Of a DNA stretch of 64,000 nucleotides, positions 16,334-24,871 are shown in pieces. Below the pieces are notes generated by a model. The model saw only the letters and a program-made list of their open reading frames with translations. It made no database searches and was not told where the DNA came from. Position numbers and translations under genes: made by a program. The stretch is from an uncultured Lachnospiraceae bacterium (lineage in GTDB: Bacteria > Bacillota > Clostridia > Lachnospirales > Lachnospiraceae), in NCBI GenBank assembly GCA_910584785.1, contig CAJUDX010000002.1:1-64000 (forward strand), read 5' to 3'. Every line of letters begins with the position of its first letter. Position 1 is the stretch's first letter.

Positions 16334-18643
16334 ATGGACAGGTTATGCATGGGATGCATGAGGGAATATGACGATCAGTTTGAAATCTGCCCCTATTGTG
16401 GTTATATCTTTAATACAAAAGCCGAGCAGTCCTACCATATATCTCCGGGATCTGTTTTACAGGGACGATATATTGTGGGCAGGGTGCTGGGTTTTGGCGG
16501 TTTTGGTGTAACCTATGTGGGAAAAGACTACTTAATGGATCGCAAGGTTGCTATTAAGGAATACCTTCCTAGCGAATTTGCAACACGTATGTCCACTCAG
16601 CAGAATATTATCGTTTATTCAGGAGATAAAGAAGAACAGTTTAAGGAAGGCCTTGCAAAAATGTTGGATGAGGCACAGCGTCTAGCCAAGTTTGAAGCGA
16701 TTCCCGGTATTGTACAAATTTATAATTGCTTTGAGGCGAATGGAACCTCCTACATTATTATGGAGTATTTGGAAGGCATGTCTTTAAAGGAATATCTGAG
16801 AACTCATGGAAAGATGACCATGGAACAAGCCCTTCCCGTTACTCTTCAGATTGCCTCGGCTATGGCGGAGGTACATAAAACCAAAATTCTCCACCGGGAT
16901 ATTGCTCCTGATAATATTTATGTGCTAAATCCTGATGAGCCGGATAATCTGGAAGTTAAGCTTTTGGATTTCGGTGCAGCCCGCCAAGCAACGACAAAGT
17001 ACAATAAGGGCTTATCGGTGATTATTAAGCCTGGCTATGCCCCTGAGGAACAGTACAGTAGCCGTGGGGATCAGGGTACATGGACGGATGTCTATGCATT
17101 GGCGGCAACTTTATATAAGATGATAACTGGCATTACCCCTGAAGATGCTTTGGAGCGCAGCGCTAAGGATGAGCTAAAAAAACCATCCCAAATTGGAGTT
17201 AAGATCACTAAAGCGACAGAAACTGCCATTATGAATGCCTTGAATATTAAGATCCAGGATCGGACACAGACTATGGAGGAGTTTTGCAAGGAACTCATGT
17301 CTGCAGAGGTAAAGAAAAGAAAAATTACCAAAATTAAAATTCCTGTCGCAGCCCTTTTGATGGCAGGCATGCTTATCTTTACCGGGCTGGTGGCGACAGG
17401 GAAAATAGATTTACAGATGCAGCTTGGGGAGAGTCATCTGGGAAAGGGAAAAGTCAGGGTTCCCAACCTTATTAATGAGGATAAAGAAAAGGCGGAACGC
17501 CTGCTGAAAAAAATAGGACTAAGTCTTAAAGAAGGGGAGAAAACTTATTCGGAGGAAATCGAGGAAAATAAGATTTCTTCTCAAGATTTTAAAGAAAATA
17601 CGACGGTGGATAAGGGCACTCCGATAACGGTTAATTTTAGTCTGGGTAAGGAAAAGGGTGCATTTCCTCAGGTGGTCGGTGTAGACCGGGATGAGGCGAT
17701 GAAGTTACTTGAAGAATCTCGTTTTACTAATATTCGTGAGGAGGAAATCCAGGATGAGGGAGTTTTTAATTCGGTGTTGAGCGTCAGCGAAAAGCCGGGA
17801 GATAATGTGGAATTAACGAAAGAAATTATCTTGACTATCTGCAAAAATGAGACAGCTCAGGAGGGAGATGCCAGCGTCCAGATAGAGGTTCCCGATGTGG
17901 CAGGCAAGGGAAAAGAGGATGCAGAAGCGGCATTAGAGGAAGCAGGTTTTGGTGTACAATGGGCTGAAGAATTTAGCGAACAGGAGGAAGGCAGTATACT
18001 GGAACAAAATCCTGCTGCCGGAGAAAAGGCAAATAAAGGTTCGATTGTAAAAGTACATATCAGCATTGGGCCAGAGAAACTTTATATGATTAATGTGGAA
18101 TTAAAGACATTGGAAGAAGCAGAAAAAGATATTGGAGAGCTTGGCCTGGAACTGGGAGAGGTGAAAAAGGATTACTGCGAAACTGTGGAAAGCGGAAAGG
18201 TTATCTCGCAGAGTATTCCCAAGGATACAGAGATAAATCCGGGGGATAAGGTGGATTTGGTTATCAGTCTGGGAGAAAAGCCGGCGTCGGTACAAAAAGA
18301 AGAGACAAAGCCAGCGCAGACGCAAAAGCCTAAGCCAACACAGCCGCAGACCTCTGCACTGCCGTCCGCAGTACTGCCTTCTTCTGCGCCTGTGCCGGAA
18401 ACCTCTGCGCCTGCGGAAGAGGAAAAAACCTCTGGTGAAAAAAATACTACTGGCGGGGTCAACGGAGTTGGAGGGAGTGGTGCTCAGGAAAAAGCGCCAA
18501 CAGAGACGACAACGCTGTCTTCCAATGAACAACCTGCGCCGACCCCCAGCCCCAACATCGTCTTCGATGCAGGTGGAGACGCAGGCGCCGACTCCAGCGC
18601 CGGACTCAATGTAGGGAGAAACACAGGCAACTACGCTGGTTGA
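16334..18643 (+). CDS. PASTA-domain Ser/Thr protein kinase, copy 2 (mosaic, frameshifted tail)
   Basis: A 769-residue membrane kinase. Order: zinc ribbon (CMGCMR, CPYCGY), kinase domain with GFGGFG, Lys75 in AIKEY, HRDIAPDN with Asp189, LDFGAA and APEEQY, a transmembrane helix, four PASTA-like repeats, and a Pro/Thr-rich tail. A TTG 12 bases upstream is in frame, but the GGGGGA ribosome site lies between it and the ATG at 16334. The kinase half nearly matches copy 3, while the TM and PASTA half matches copy 1. Near 18550 an extra base shifts the tail, giving a Gly/Asp-rich end instead of the conserved LPF terminus. The kinase is predicted active. Confidence 0.9.
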   Translation: MDRLCMGCMREYDDQFEICPYCGYIFNTKAEQSYHISPGSVLQGRYIVGRVLGFGGFGVTYVGKDYLMDRKVAIKEYLPSEFATRMSTQQNIIVYSGDKEEQFKEGLAKMLDEAQRLAKFEAIPGIVQIYNCFEANGTSYIIMEYLEGMSLKEYLRTHGKMTMEQALPVTLQIASAMAEVHKTKILHRDIAPDNIYVLNPDEPDNLEVKLLDFGAARQATTKYNKGLSVIIKPGYAPEEQYSSRGDQGTWTDVYALAATLYKMITGITPEDALERSAKDELKKPSQIGVKITKATETAIMNALNIKIQDRTQTMEEFCKELMSAEVKKRKITKIKIPVAALLMAGMLIFTGLVATGKIDLQMQLGESHLGKGKVRVPNLINEDKEKAERLLKKIGLSLKEGEKTYSEEIEENKISSQDFKENTTVDKGTPITVNFSLGKEKGAFPQVVGVDRDEAMKLLEESRFTNIREEEIQDEGVFNSVLSVSEKPGDNVELTKEIILTICKNETAQEGDASVQIEVPDVAGKGKEDAEAALEEAGFGVQWAEEFSEQEEGSILEQNPAAGEKANKGSIVKVHISIGPEKLYMINVELKTLEEAEKDIGELGLELGEVKKDYCETVESGKVISQSIPKDTEINPGDKVDLVISLGEKPASVQKEETKPAQTQKPKPTQPQTSALPSAVLPSSAPVPETSAPAEEEKTSGEKNTTGGVNGVGGSGAQEKAPTETTTLSSNEQPAPTPSPNIVFDAGGDAGADSSAGLNVGRNTGNYAG

Positions 18644-18721
18644 ATCTCCCATATCACTTCCATTTTAGATGGCAGAAATTTAGATAAAGCATGTTGAAAA
18701 AGAAAAGGAGGTTTAGCAGTA

Positions 18722-19537
18722 ATGAATTTAACAAAGTGCAATAAGGGTCATTATTATGATGGAGATAAGTATTCCAGCTGCCCGTTTTGCAGTGGCGCAG
18801 GGCCAGCAGGGGATTCGGTGACGCTTGCTGCCGGGGTGCCTTCCTCGGATGTTACCGTCTCCATGCCATCGGGTATTCCGTCAGATGATTCTGTCACCAT
18901 GATGAATGCTTCTTTTGATGATCCGGTAACACAGAAGTCTGTTCAGACCGGAGTTACCGGGGAGTATGCTTCGAATATTCCTGATATTTCTGGAATAGCC
19001 AGCTCTGTCTCCCTTCCTTCAGATGATGCGGTGACACAGTCACATTACCGCCCTATGATGGATGCGATTGCAGAGCAGCCGGTTTCAACAGAACCGGTGG
19101 TGGGCTGGCTGGTGTGTACTTCCGGGCAGTATTTTGGCAGGAGCTTTCCGCTGAAAGCCGGCAGAAATTTTGTTGGACGCAGCCCGCAGATGGATGTGTG
19201 CTTAAGCGGGGAAAATTCCGTCTCCAGGGATCGCCATGCGGTGATTATTTATGAGCCCAGGGGAAGGATGTTTATCGCCCAGCCGGGAGATGCAAGGGAG
19301 TTATTTTATCTAAATGATAAGGTGGTTTTGGATAATGAGAGACTTTCACCTTATGATGAGATTTCCATTGGAAAGGTGAATATGCTGCTGATTCCGTTCT
19401 GCACAGAGAAGTTTGCCTGGGAGGATTTGGAAAAGAAAAAGGATGAGAAGAAAAATAAAAGCGGGAAAAAGAACCAGGACGAAAAAAAGGACAGCACAGG
19501 AATAAGCTTGAATAAGGAAACGAAAGAATTAACATAA
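18722..19537 (+). CDS. Zinc-ribbon FHA domain protein, second intact copy
   Basis: A 271-residue protein closely related to the one at 3878. It has KCNKGHYYD and CPFC at the N-terminus, a Ser/Thr/Asp-rich linker with repeated PSDD segments (about 40-105), and an FHA domain with NFVGRS, SRDRHA and FYLNDK. A Lys-rich tail (about 235-265) is an addition not seen in the first copy. GGAGGT lies upstream of the ATG. The stop codon is only 12 bases before the next kinase ATG, so reader and kinase should be co-translated. It probably reads phosphothreonines made by the flanking PASTA kinases. Confidence 0.9.
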   Translation: MNLTKCNKGHYYDGDKYSSCPFCSGAGPAGDSVTLAAGVPSSDVTVSMPSGIPSDDSVTMMNASFDDPVTQKSVQTGVTGEYASNIPDISGIASSVSLPSDDAVTQSHYRPMMDAIAEQPVSTEPVVGWLVCTSGQYFGRSFPLKAGRNFVGRSPQMDVCLSGENSVSRDRHAVIIYEPRGRMFIAQPGDARELFYLNDKVVLDNERLSPYDEISIGKVNMLLIPFCTEKFAWEDLEKKKDEKKNKSGKKNQDEKKDSTGISLNKETKELT

Positions 19538-19549
19538 TTGGGGGATATT

Positions 19550-21778
19550 ATGGACAGATTATGTATGGGATGTATGAGGGAATATGACGATCAGTTCGAC
19601 ATCTGTCCCTATTGCGGCTATGATTTTCATGCAAAAGCCAAGCAGTCCTATCACATACCGCCGGGCTCTGTTTTGCAGGGACGTTATATTGTGGGTAAGG
19701 TATTGGGCTTTGGCGGTTTTGGTGTAACCTATGTGGGAAAGGATTACTTAATGGATCGCAAGGTTGCCATTAAGGAATACCTTCCCAGTGAATTTGCAAC
19801 ACGAATGCCCACACAGCAGAAAATTACGGTTTATTCGGGAGATAAAGAAGAACAGTTTAAAGAAGGCCTGGCAAAGACATTGGACGAGGCGCAGCGATTG
19901 GCTAAGTTTGAGTCAATTCCCGGAATTGTACAGATTTATGATTGTTTTGAGGCAAATGGGACCTCCTACATTATTATGGAGTATCTGGAGGGTATGTCAC
20001 TGAAGGAATACCTGGAAACACATGGAAAGATGACGGTGGAGCAGGCCCTTCCTGTTATTCTCCAGGTTGCCTCAGCGATGGCAGAGGTACATAAGACGGA
20101 AATCCTCCATAGAGATATTGCTCCCGATAATATTTATGTTATCAATCCTGACGAGCCGGATAAGCTGGAGGTTAAGCTGTTAGACTTTGGTGCAGCCCGC
20201 CATGCGACGACCAAGCATAGCAAGAGCTTGTCGGTAATTATCAAGCCCGGTTATGCCCCGGAGGAGCAGTACAGAAGCCGTGGGGATCAGGGCACATGGA
20301 CGGATGTTTATGCGCTGGCAGCAACCTTGTATAAGATGATAACTGGCGTTACCCCTGAAGATGCCATGGAGAGGAGCGTTAAGGATGAGCTGAAAAAGCC
20401 GTCGAAGATGGGTGTTAAGATTACGAAGGCGACGGAGACAGCTATTATGAATGCCCTGAATGTAAAGATTCAGGACAGAACACAGACGATGGAGGAGTTT
20501 TCCCAGGAACTCATGGCAGCAGAGGTAAAGGAAAGGGAAATCACGAAGATTAAAGAAGATGTGGGTTCCATTCCCCGGTGGGTCTTTTTGCTGGCTGGAG
20601 CGGGCGTAACGGTTGCAGGAGCTGTGGTTGCTCTGATTTTAACAGGGGTTATCCGCTTTAACCTTGTTTCTGGTCCAGTGCAGCTTCTTACCGGAAAAGT
20701 ACGTGTGCCTAATGTAATTAATAAAGAGGCTGATGAAGCAGAAGCGATACTAAATGAAAAAAGCCTGGGTATGTCCAGGGATAAGATGGTATTTTCCAGG
20801 GAAATTCCCGAAAACATGATTTCCTACCAGGATGTAAAGGAAAATACAACGGTAATGAAAGATGCCACACTGGTTGTCTGGATCAGTATGGGCGAAGAAA
20901 AAGCCGTTATGCCCAGCGTAGTGGGACTGGACAGGGAAGAGGCATTAAAACTCTTACATGATGCTGGATTTACCCTTATCGTCGAGGAGGAAAGCGAGGA
21001 AGCCGGTATTTATAATTCGGTCTTAAAAATCAGTGAAGAGGCAGGGGCTAATATCGAACTGAGCCGGGAAATCATTCTTACGATTTGTAAGAATGAAACC
21101 AACCAGAGCGGTGATTCCAGTATTCAGGTTAAGGTTCCTGATGTGGTGGGCAGACAGAGAAGTCAGGCAGAATCTGCTTTAAAGACAAAAGGATTCCAGA
21201 TTAACTGGGTGGAAGAGGCCAGCGATGAACCGGCAGGAACGGTTATCCGTCAGGAACCGGAAGCAGATAAAGAGGCAAATAAGGGTTCCTTTGTCACTGC
21301 TTATGTCAGCATCGGTGCAGAAAAGGTTTATATGCAGAATGTGGAACTGGAATCTAAGGAGGATGCAGAAGAGATTATCACCGAACTTGGCCTTACTGTG
21401 GGGAGGATTACGGAAGAATACAGTGAATCGGTAGCTAAGGGAAAAGTTATTTCTCAAAGTATTGCCCGCGGGGAGGAAGTAAAACCGGGAGATCGTGTTG
21501 ACCTGGTAATCAGCCGCGGTCCCGATCCGTCGAAGCCGACGCGGCAGCAGAGGACAAATCCTGCACCGACACAGCCGTCAGCGGCACGTCCTGCACAAAC
21601 ACCAGCGCCGACTCCAGCGCCAACGCCGGCTCCGACGCCAGCGCCAACCCCAGCGCCAACGCCGGCTCCAACACAGCCGCCGACCCCAGCGCCAACGCCG
21701 GCCCCAACGCCAGCGCCAACGCCGGCTCCAACACAGCCGCCAGCCCCGGCAGAAACGCCACCGTTGCTGCCGTTCTAA
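19550..21778 (+). CDS. PASTA-domain Ser/Thr protein kinase, copy 3
   Basis: A 742-residue membrane kinase with a zinc ribbon (CMGCMR, CPYCGY) and a complete kinase domain: GFGGFG, Lys75, HRDIAPDN with Asp189, LDFGAA and APEEQY. A transmembrane helix lies at about 340-365, followed by four PASTA-like repeats and a long PAPT-repeat tail ending LLPF. The ATG at 19550 is preferred over an in-frame TTG because GGGGGA lies just upstream of it. Its ectodomain is diverged from copies 1 and 2, whereas its kinase half is nearly the same as copy 2. The Pro-rich stalk may span the peptidoglycan layer. A role in sensing cell-wall fragments is inferred from PASTA biology. Confidence 0.93.
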   Translation: MDRLCMGCMREYDDQFDICPYCGYDFHAKAKQSYHIPPGSVLQGRYIVGKVLGFGGFGVTYVGKDYLMDRKVAIKEYLPSEFATRMPTQQKITVYSGDKEEQFKEGLAKTLDEAQRLAKFESIPGIVQIYDCFEANGTSYIIMEYLEGMSLKEYLETHGKMTVEQALPVILQVASAMAEVHKTEILHRDIAPDNIYVINPDEPDKLEVKLLDFGAARHATTKHSKSLSVIIKPGYAPEEQYRSRGDQGTWTDVYALAATLYKMITGVTPEDAMERSVKDELKKPSKMGVKITKATETAIMNALNVKIQDRTQTMEEFSQELMAAEVKEREITKIKEDVGSIPRWVFLLAGAGVTVAGAVVALILTGVIRFNLVSGPVQLLTGKVRVPNVINKEADEAEAILNEKSLGMSRDKMVFSREIPENMISYQDVKENTTVMKDATLVVWISMGEEKAVMPSVVGLDREEALKLLHDAGFTLIVEEESEEAGIYNSVLKISEEAGANIELSREIILTICKNETNQSGDSSIQVKVPDVVGRQRSQAESALKTKGFQINWVEEASDEPAGTVIRQEPEADKEANKGSFVTAYVSIGAEKVYMQNVELESKEDAEEIITELGLTVGRITEEYSESVAKGKVISQSIARGEEVKPGDRVDLVISRGPDPSKPTRQQRTNPAPTQPSAARPAQTPAPTPAPTPAPTPAPTPAPTPAPTQPPTPAPTPAPTPAPTPAPTQPPAPAETPPLLPF
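21600..21760 (+). repeat. PAPT-encoding tandem repeat
   Basis: A 12-base unit of the type CCAGCGCCAACG, with CCGGCTCCGACG variants, is repeated about a dozen times at the 3' end of the third kinase gene. It encodes a Pro-Ala-Pro-Thr stalk. The number of units may vary by slippage. Shorter related stretches occur in the other two kinase tails. Confidence 0.8.
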
Positions 21779-21905
21779 CAGAGAATGCGGGTTGTTTTTG
21801 ACGGGATCAGTTTGAAAACGGGTTATAAATAAAAATCAGGAAACTTGTGATAAACAGGAAAAATACAAAAAAAGAAACAATAAAGTTAATAAGGAGGATA
21901 TTTTT

Positions 21906-22673
21906 ATGATGAAGAAAGTTTTACTTACTGCGGCCGTCCTTACCGTATTGGCGGCAGCTCCGGCAATGGCTGGTCAGTGGAAATCGGATATGGTTGGCTG
22001 GTATTATGAATATGATACCGGCGGTTATGCCAAGGGCGGTATTGTGGAAATAAATGGAGAAAAGTACTGCTTTGATGCTAACGGCTATATGATGACTGGC
22101 TGGGCCAATGTCAACGGGGAGTGGCATTACTGTAATTCCGATGGAAGGATGCCGATAGGCTGGATTCAGGATGGCGGAAGATGGTATTATTTTAATTCTG
22201 ATCTTACAATGCGGGTCGGCTGGTTTGACGAGGGCAAGGATCGCTATTACTTTTACCGGGCAGAGGATGTGAATACCACGCAGGGTGCAGTAGAAGGAGC
22301 GATGGCGACGGGAAATATTAATCTTGACGGAGTTACCTATTATTTTGATGCTTCAGGAAAGCAGAAGAATATGGTAAGCAGCTGGGAACAGGATGGAATT
22401 AGCTACCGCTATCGGGATGGCCTTTTACAGTGGCAGAATATTAATGATAAAAAGGAATGGATTCAGTTTACTTCTAAAGAAGATCTGGCCTTTAGCATCC
22501 AGGAAATGCTGATTGATCGCTATGAAGACAAGAGAACTTACAGTAATTCAATTAAATTCCAGGAAGAGGCTAGGCTGATGCTGGGACGTCTGATGACAGA
22601 AGCAGAGATTGACGAATACCTGGATGATGCCCTGGAGGAATATTGGGGAAGCAACTATCGAAGAAGTAAGTAA
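21906..22673 (+). CDS. Secreted cell-wall-binding-repeat protein
   Basis: A 255-residue protein with a signal peptide (about 1-22, ending AMAG). Several choline/glucan-binding-type repeats follow at about 30-160, with the usual aromatic and Gly pattern: GWYYEYD, GEKYCFDANGYM, GWANVNG, GGRWYYFNSD, GVTYYFDASG. The C-terminal 85 residues are charged and helical without a recognised domain. Two adjacent ATGs are possible; AGGAGG at about 21894 fits either. Such repeats attach proteins to teichoic acid or glucan on the cell surface. Its position straight after the PASTA kinases suggests the island deals with the cell envelope. Confidence 0.88.
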   Translation: MMKKVLLTAAVLTVLAAAPAMAGQWKSDMVGWYYEYDTGGYAKGGIVEINGEKYCFDANGYMMTGWANVNGEWHYCNSDGRMPIGWIQDGGRWYYFNSDLTMRVGWFDEGKDRYYFYRAEDVNTTQGAVEGAMATGNINLDGVTYYFDASGKQKNMVSSWEQDGISYRYRDGLLQWQNINDKKEWIQFTSKEDLAFSIQEMLIDRYEDKRTYSNSIKFQEEARLMLGRLMTEAEIDEYLDDALEEYWGSNYRRSK

Positions 22674-22683
22674 AGAAATTGAC

Positions 22684-22798
22684 AATTCACCTCAAATGTT
22701 AAAAACTTTTTATGGAATTTTGTAAGTTTTTTTTCCTTGTAGAAGTAGATAATGTCTGATAGGATAGAGGGAAGGCAGAAAAAGATTTGAGGTGAATT
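22684..22798 (+). promoter_or_regulatory. 14-bp inverted repeat covering the ribosome binding site
   Basis: AATTCACCTCAAAT at 22684-22697 and ATTTGAGGTGAATT at 22785-22798 are perfect reverse complements. The right arm contains the GAGGTG ribosome binding site of the gene starting at 22800, so a transcript carrying both arms could hide its start. Between the arms an AT-rich hairpin (AAAAACTT/AAGTTTTT, 22701-22731) with a T-run looks like a weak terminator. Together they resemble an attenuation or translational switch. Confidence 0.5.
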
Positions 22799-22799
22799 A

Positions 22800-24869
22800 A
22801 TGAATTATAACCAAAACCATAAAAGAAAGAAGAAGATAAGAACCTCCTATGTATGGGCCGGAGTGATGTCGGTCTGTGCGCTGGCTGCTTTATTTGTCGC
22901 TGTGTGGGTGGTAATTACGGTTTATGAAAAAATTGCCGGAGATTCAAAAGAATGGGCGCAGAATGAGCCCACGGAGCAGACGACGGTACTGGAGATAGAT
23001 TCCCAGGAGGTTTTTGGCTGGATAACTGATGAGAGCGGAAGCCGTTTCCGTGAGGATGATGGGAATTTTGCTGTAAATTCATGGAAAATCTGGGATGACC
23101 AGCTGTATTACCTAAAAGACGACGGCTACATGGCTACTGATGAAGTAAAGATAAGCGGGCAGACCTTTTCTTTCCGTCTGGACGGCGCTCTGGAAAATAT
23201 TCAGTTAGACAGAAGCTGGGCAGGGCTGACAGGCGATGATAACCTGCAGAATCTAAATAGTTTGGTAAAGAGTAATGAATTTTGGTGCTATTTATCTTCC
23301 GATCCCTTTTATACGGGAAGTTTTAAACCTATCTGTTACCGGAAAACGACAGAGACGCGTGAGGAGATCCTGGGCGGGGCTTCGCCGGAATTTTCCACAG
23401 CAAATTCCATGCAGATCCATGACGGCTATATTTACTTTCTTCCTCAGGTAACATCACAGCAAATGTCGGTGCTGTCCGCAGAAGAAAAAAAGCGCTGCAA
23501 CCAGCTGTACCGGATGAAGCCGGGAAGCACCCAGAAGGAACTTCTTGCAGAGGGAGCTACGGGTTTTCTGGTGCTGGAGGACGGAGCCGTGTATTATGCG
23601 GCAGACGGAGCCATCCATAAGGTGGAGGAACAGAGCATTCAGGCTGTTGGTGAGGAACGTTACCGGGTGCTTGTGCAGGATAACGGCGCCTATCTGGTGG
23701 ATGAGGCCGGGAATGTTGTCACTGGAGATGGCAGCGGGCAGATGCAGATAGAGGATAGGATTTATACCCTGGATAACGGGCGGATTAAAAAGGTAGTCCG
23801 TGGGGAGCAGAGGATGAATAATGCTGTGTTTACCTTAGAACCTGACCCGCAGGATAAGGGAAAGAAAGCTATTTTTAAACAGGAGGACATGGGATCGAAA
23901 TCCGTTTTTGCACAGGCTGCCTTTGGGATTGACAGTTTTTGCATTGCGGAAGGAAAAATATACTGCAGTGCATTTGTCGCTAAGGGTGAGGATAACACCC
24001 GTTATAGCCAGATTTACCGGATTAATGCCGATGGCAGCGGTTATGAGGAATTAAACGGGCAGTTTGAAGGGAACATTATTAATTTATATTACTATCCCGA
24101 TAAAAAGAAAATGTATGGGGAATATACGCCGGTAAGCTGGAAGGGCTGTTATGGGCAGATTGCCGTACTGAATTTGGACGGCAGTATAAAAGTGATCGAT
24201 GATTCGTCCGCCAGGGGAAATACGGATACATCGACGAATGAGCTGGCTACGCTTATTATGGTTGATGATACAATGGTAACGGTATACCTTCAGACTTGTG
24301 AGTACAGCGTCAGCGGGGGCGGCTGGAATGTGTTATCCGAGCGGCCTCTGCAATTTTCAGAAGCTGTGCAGCGGGAAGTTTCCCAGGCAATGCCTTCCTT
24401 AGGACAGACCGGTCTGGAAAATAGTGAATCTCTTGAAGAGAGCGATGAAACGGGTGAAGGCGAAGATGAGGACGGAAATCCATCCTCCAGCCAAAATAAC
24501 CGGGATGAGCGTGAAAACCAGTCCAGTCAGAACAACCGGACAGAGCGGGAAACGCAGTCCAGCCAGAATAATCGGACAGAACGAGAAAGCCAGTCCAGCC
24601 AGAATAACCGGACAGAACGGGAAACGCAGAGGGAAACTTCTGCTCCGCAGGTTTCTCCCCCGCCGTCAACAGAAGCTGCACAGCCGGGACCAGCCGTTCC
24701 CCGTCCGGCAGAGCCAGGCAGTGAGACAACAGCACCTGCGCAGACCTGGCCGGGGCCGGGAGATACGATTCCCACCATCGAGGCTAACCCGGAGCAGAAT
24801 ACACAGATTGGCAACACGCCGTCGTCGCAGGAAATTCAGTATATTGGTCCGGGAGGGCCTCTGGGGTAG
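22800..24869 (+). CDS. Membrane-anchored propeller-like protein of unknown function
   Basis: A 689-residue protein with a short basic N-terminus, one transmembrane helix at about 19-42, and a large extracytoplasmic region. The middle (about 90-520) has repeated strand patterns such as DGYIYFLP, NQLYRMKPGS, GAVYYAADGAIHKV and IYRINADGSGYEEL. These resemble DUF5050-type beta-propeller proteins. The C-terminal 150 residues are low complexity, with four SSQNNRTERETQ-type repeats and a Pro/Thr-rich end. The ribosome binding site GAGGTG lies within the right arm of an inverted repeat. It ends the co-directional island. Function is unknown; the family name is a pattern-based suggestion. Confidence 0.75.
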   Translation: MNYNQNHKRKKKIRTSYVWAGVMSVCALAALFVAVWVVITVYEKIAGDSKEWAQNEPTEQTTVLEIDSQEVFGWITDESGSRFREDDGNFAVNSWKIWDDQLYYLKDDGYMATDEVKISGQTFSFRLDGALENIQLDRSWAGLTGDDNLQNLNSLVKSNEFWCYLSSDPFYTGSFKPICYRKTTETREEILGGASPEFSTANSMQIHDGYIYFLPQVTSQQMSVLSAEEKKRCNQLYRMKPGSTQKELLAEGATGFLVLEDGAVYYAADGAIHKVEEQSIQAVGEERYRVLVQDNGAYLVDEAGNVVTGDGSGQMQIEDRIYTLDNGRIKKVVRGEQRMNNAVFTLEPDPQDKGKKAIFKQEDMGSKSVFAQAAFGIDSFCIAEGKIYCSAFVAKGEDNTRYSQIYRINADGSGYEELNGQFEGNIINLYYYPDKKKMYGEYTPVSWKGCYGQIAVLNLDGSIKVIDDSSARGNTDTSTNELATLIMVDDTMVTVYLQTCEYSVSGGGWNVLSERPLQFSEAVQREVSQAMPSLGQTGLENSESLEESDETGEGEDEDGNPSSSQNNRDERENQSSQNNRTERETQSSQNNRTERESQSSQNNRTERETQRETSAPQVSPPPSTEAAQPGPAVPRPAEPGSETTAPAQTWPGPGDTIPTIEANPEQNTQIGNTPSSQEIQYIGPGGPLG
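24486..24629 (+). repeat. Four 36-bp tandem repeats
   Basis: Four consecutive 36-base units (from 24486, 24522, 24558 and 24594) encode SSQNNRTERETQ and close variants in the low-complexity tail of the propeller-like protein. The units keep frame, so copy number changes would not break the gene. Confidence 0.85.
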
Positions 24870-24871
24870 TA

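Larger units (their letters stand above)
13583..21778 (+). repeat. Tandem array of kinase-PASTA and FHA genes
   Basis: Three kinase-PASTA genes start at 13583, 16334 and 19550. The gaps between them hold an FHA pseudogene (15895-16321) and an intact FHA gene (18722-19537). The intergenic leaders match, including GGGGGATATTATGGACAG before the second and third kinases. This points to duplication of an FHA-plus-kinase unit followed by divergence. The kinase half of copy 2 resembles copy 3, while its TM-PASTA half resembles copy 1. Confidence 0.8.

Noticed and set aside
22679..22707. TTGACA as the -35 of a promoter for the 22800 gene
   Set aside because: No acceptable -10 at 16-18 bases; the bases there are AAAACT-like. 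The inverted repeat seems the more meaningful signal.
24486..24629. CRISPR array
   Set aside because: Four contiguous 36-base units with no spacers, coding for SSQNNRTERETQ.
3878..24869. Type VI or ESX/type VII secretion locus
   Set aside because: Kinase, phosphatase and FHA genes recall secretion-linked phosphorylation, but no TssB/TssC, VgrG, EssC/FtsK-like ATPase or WXG100 gene was found in the window.
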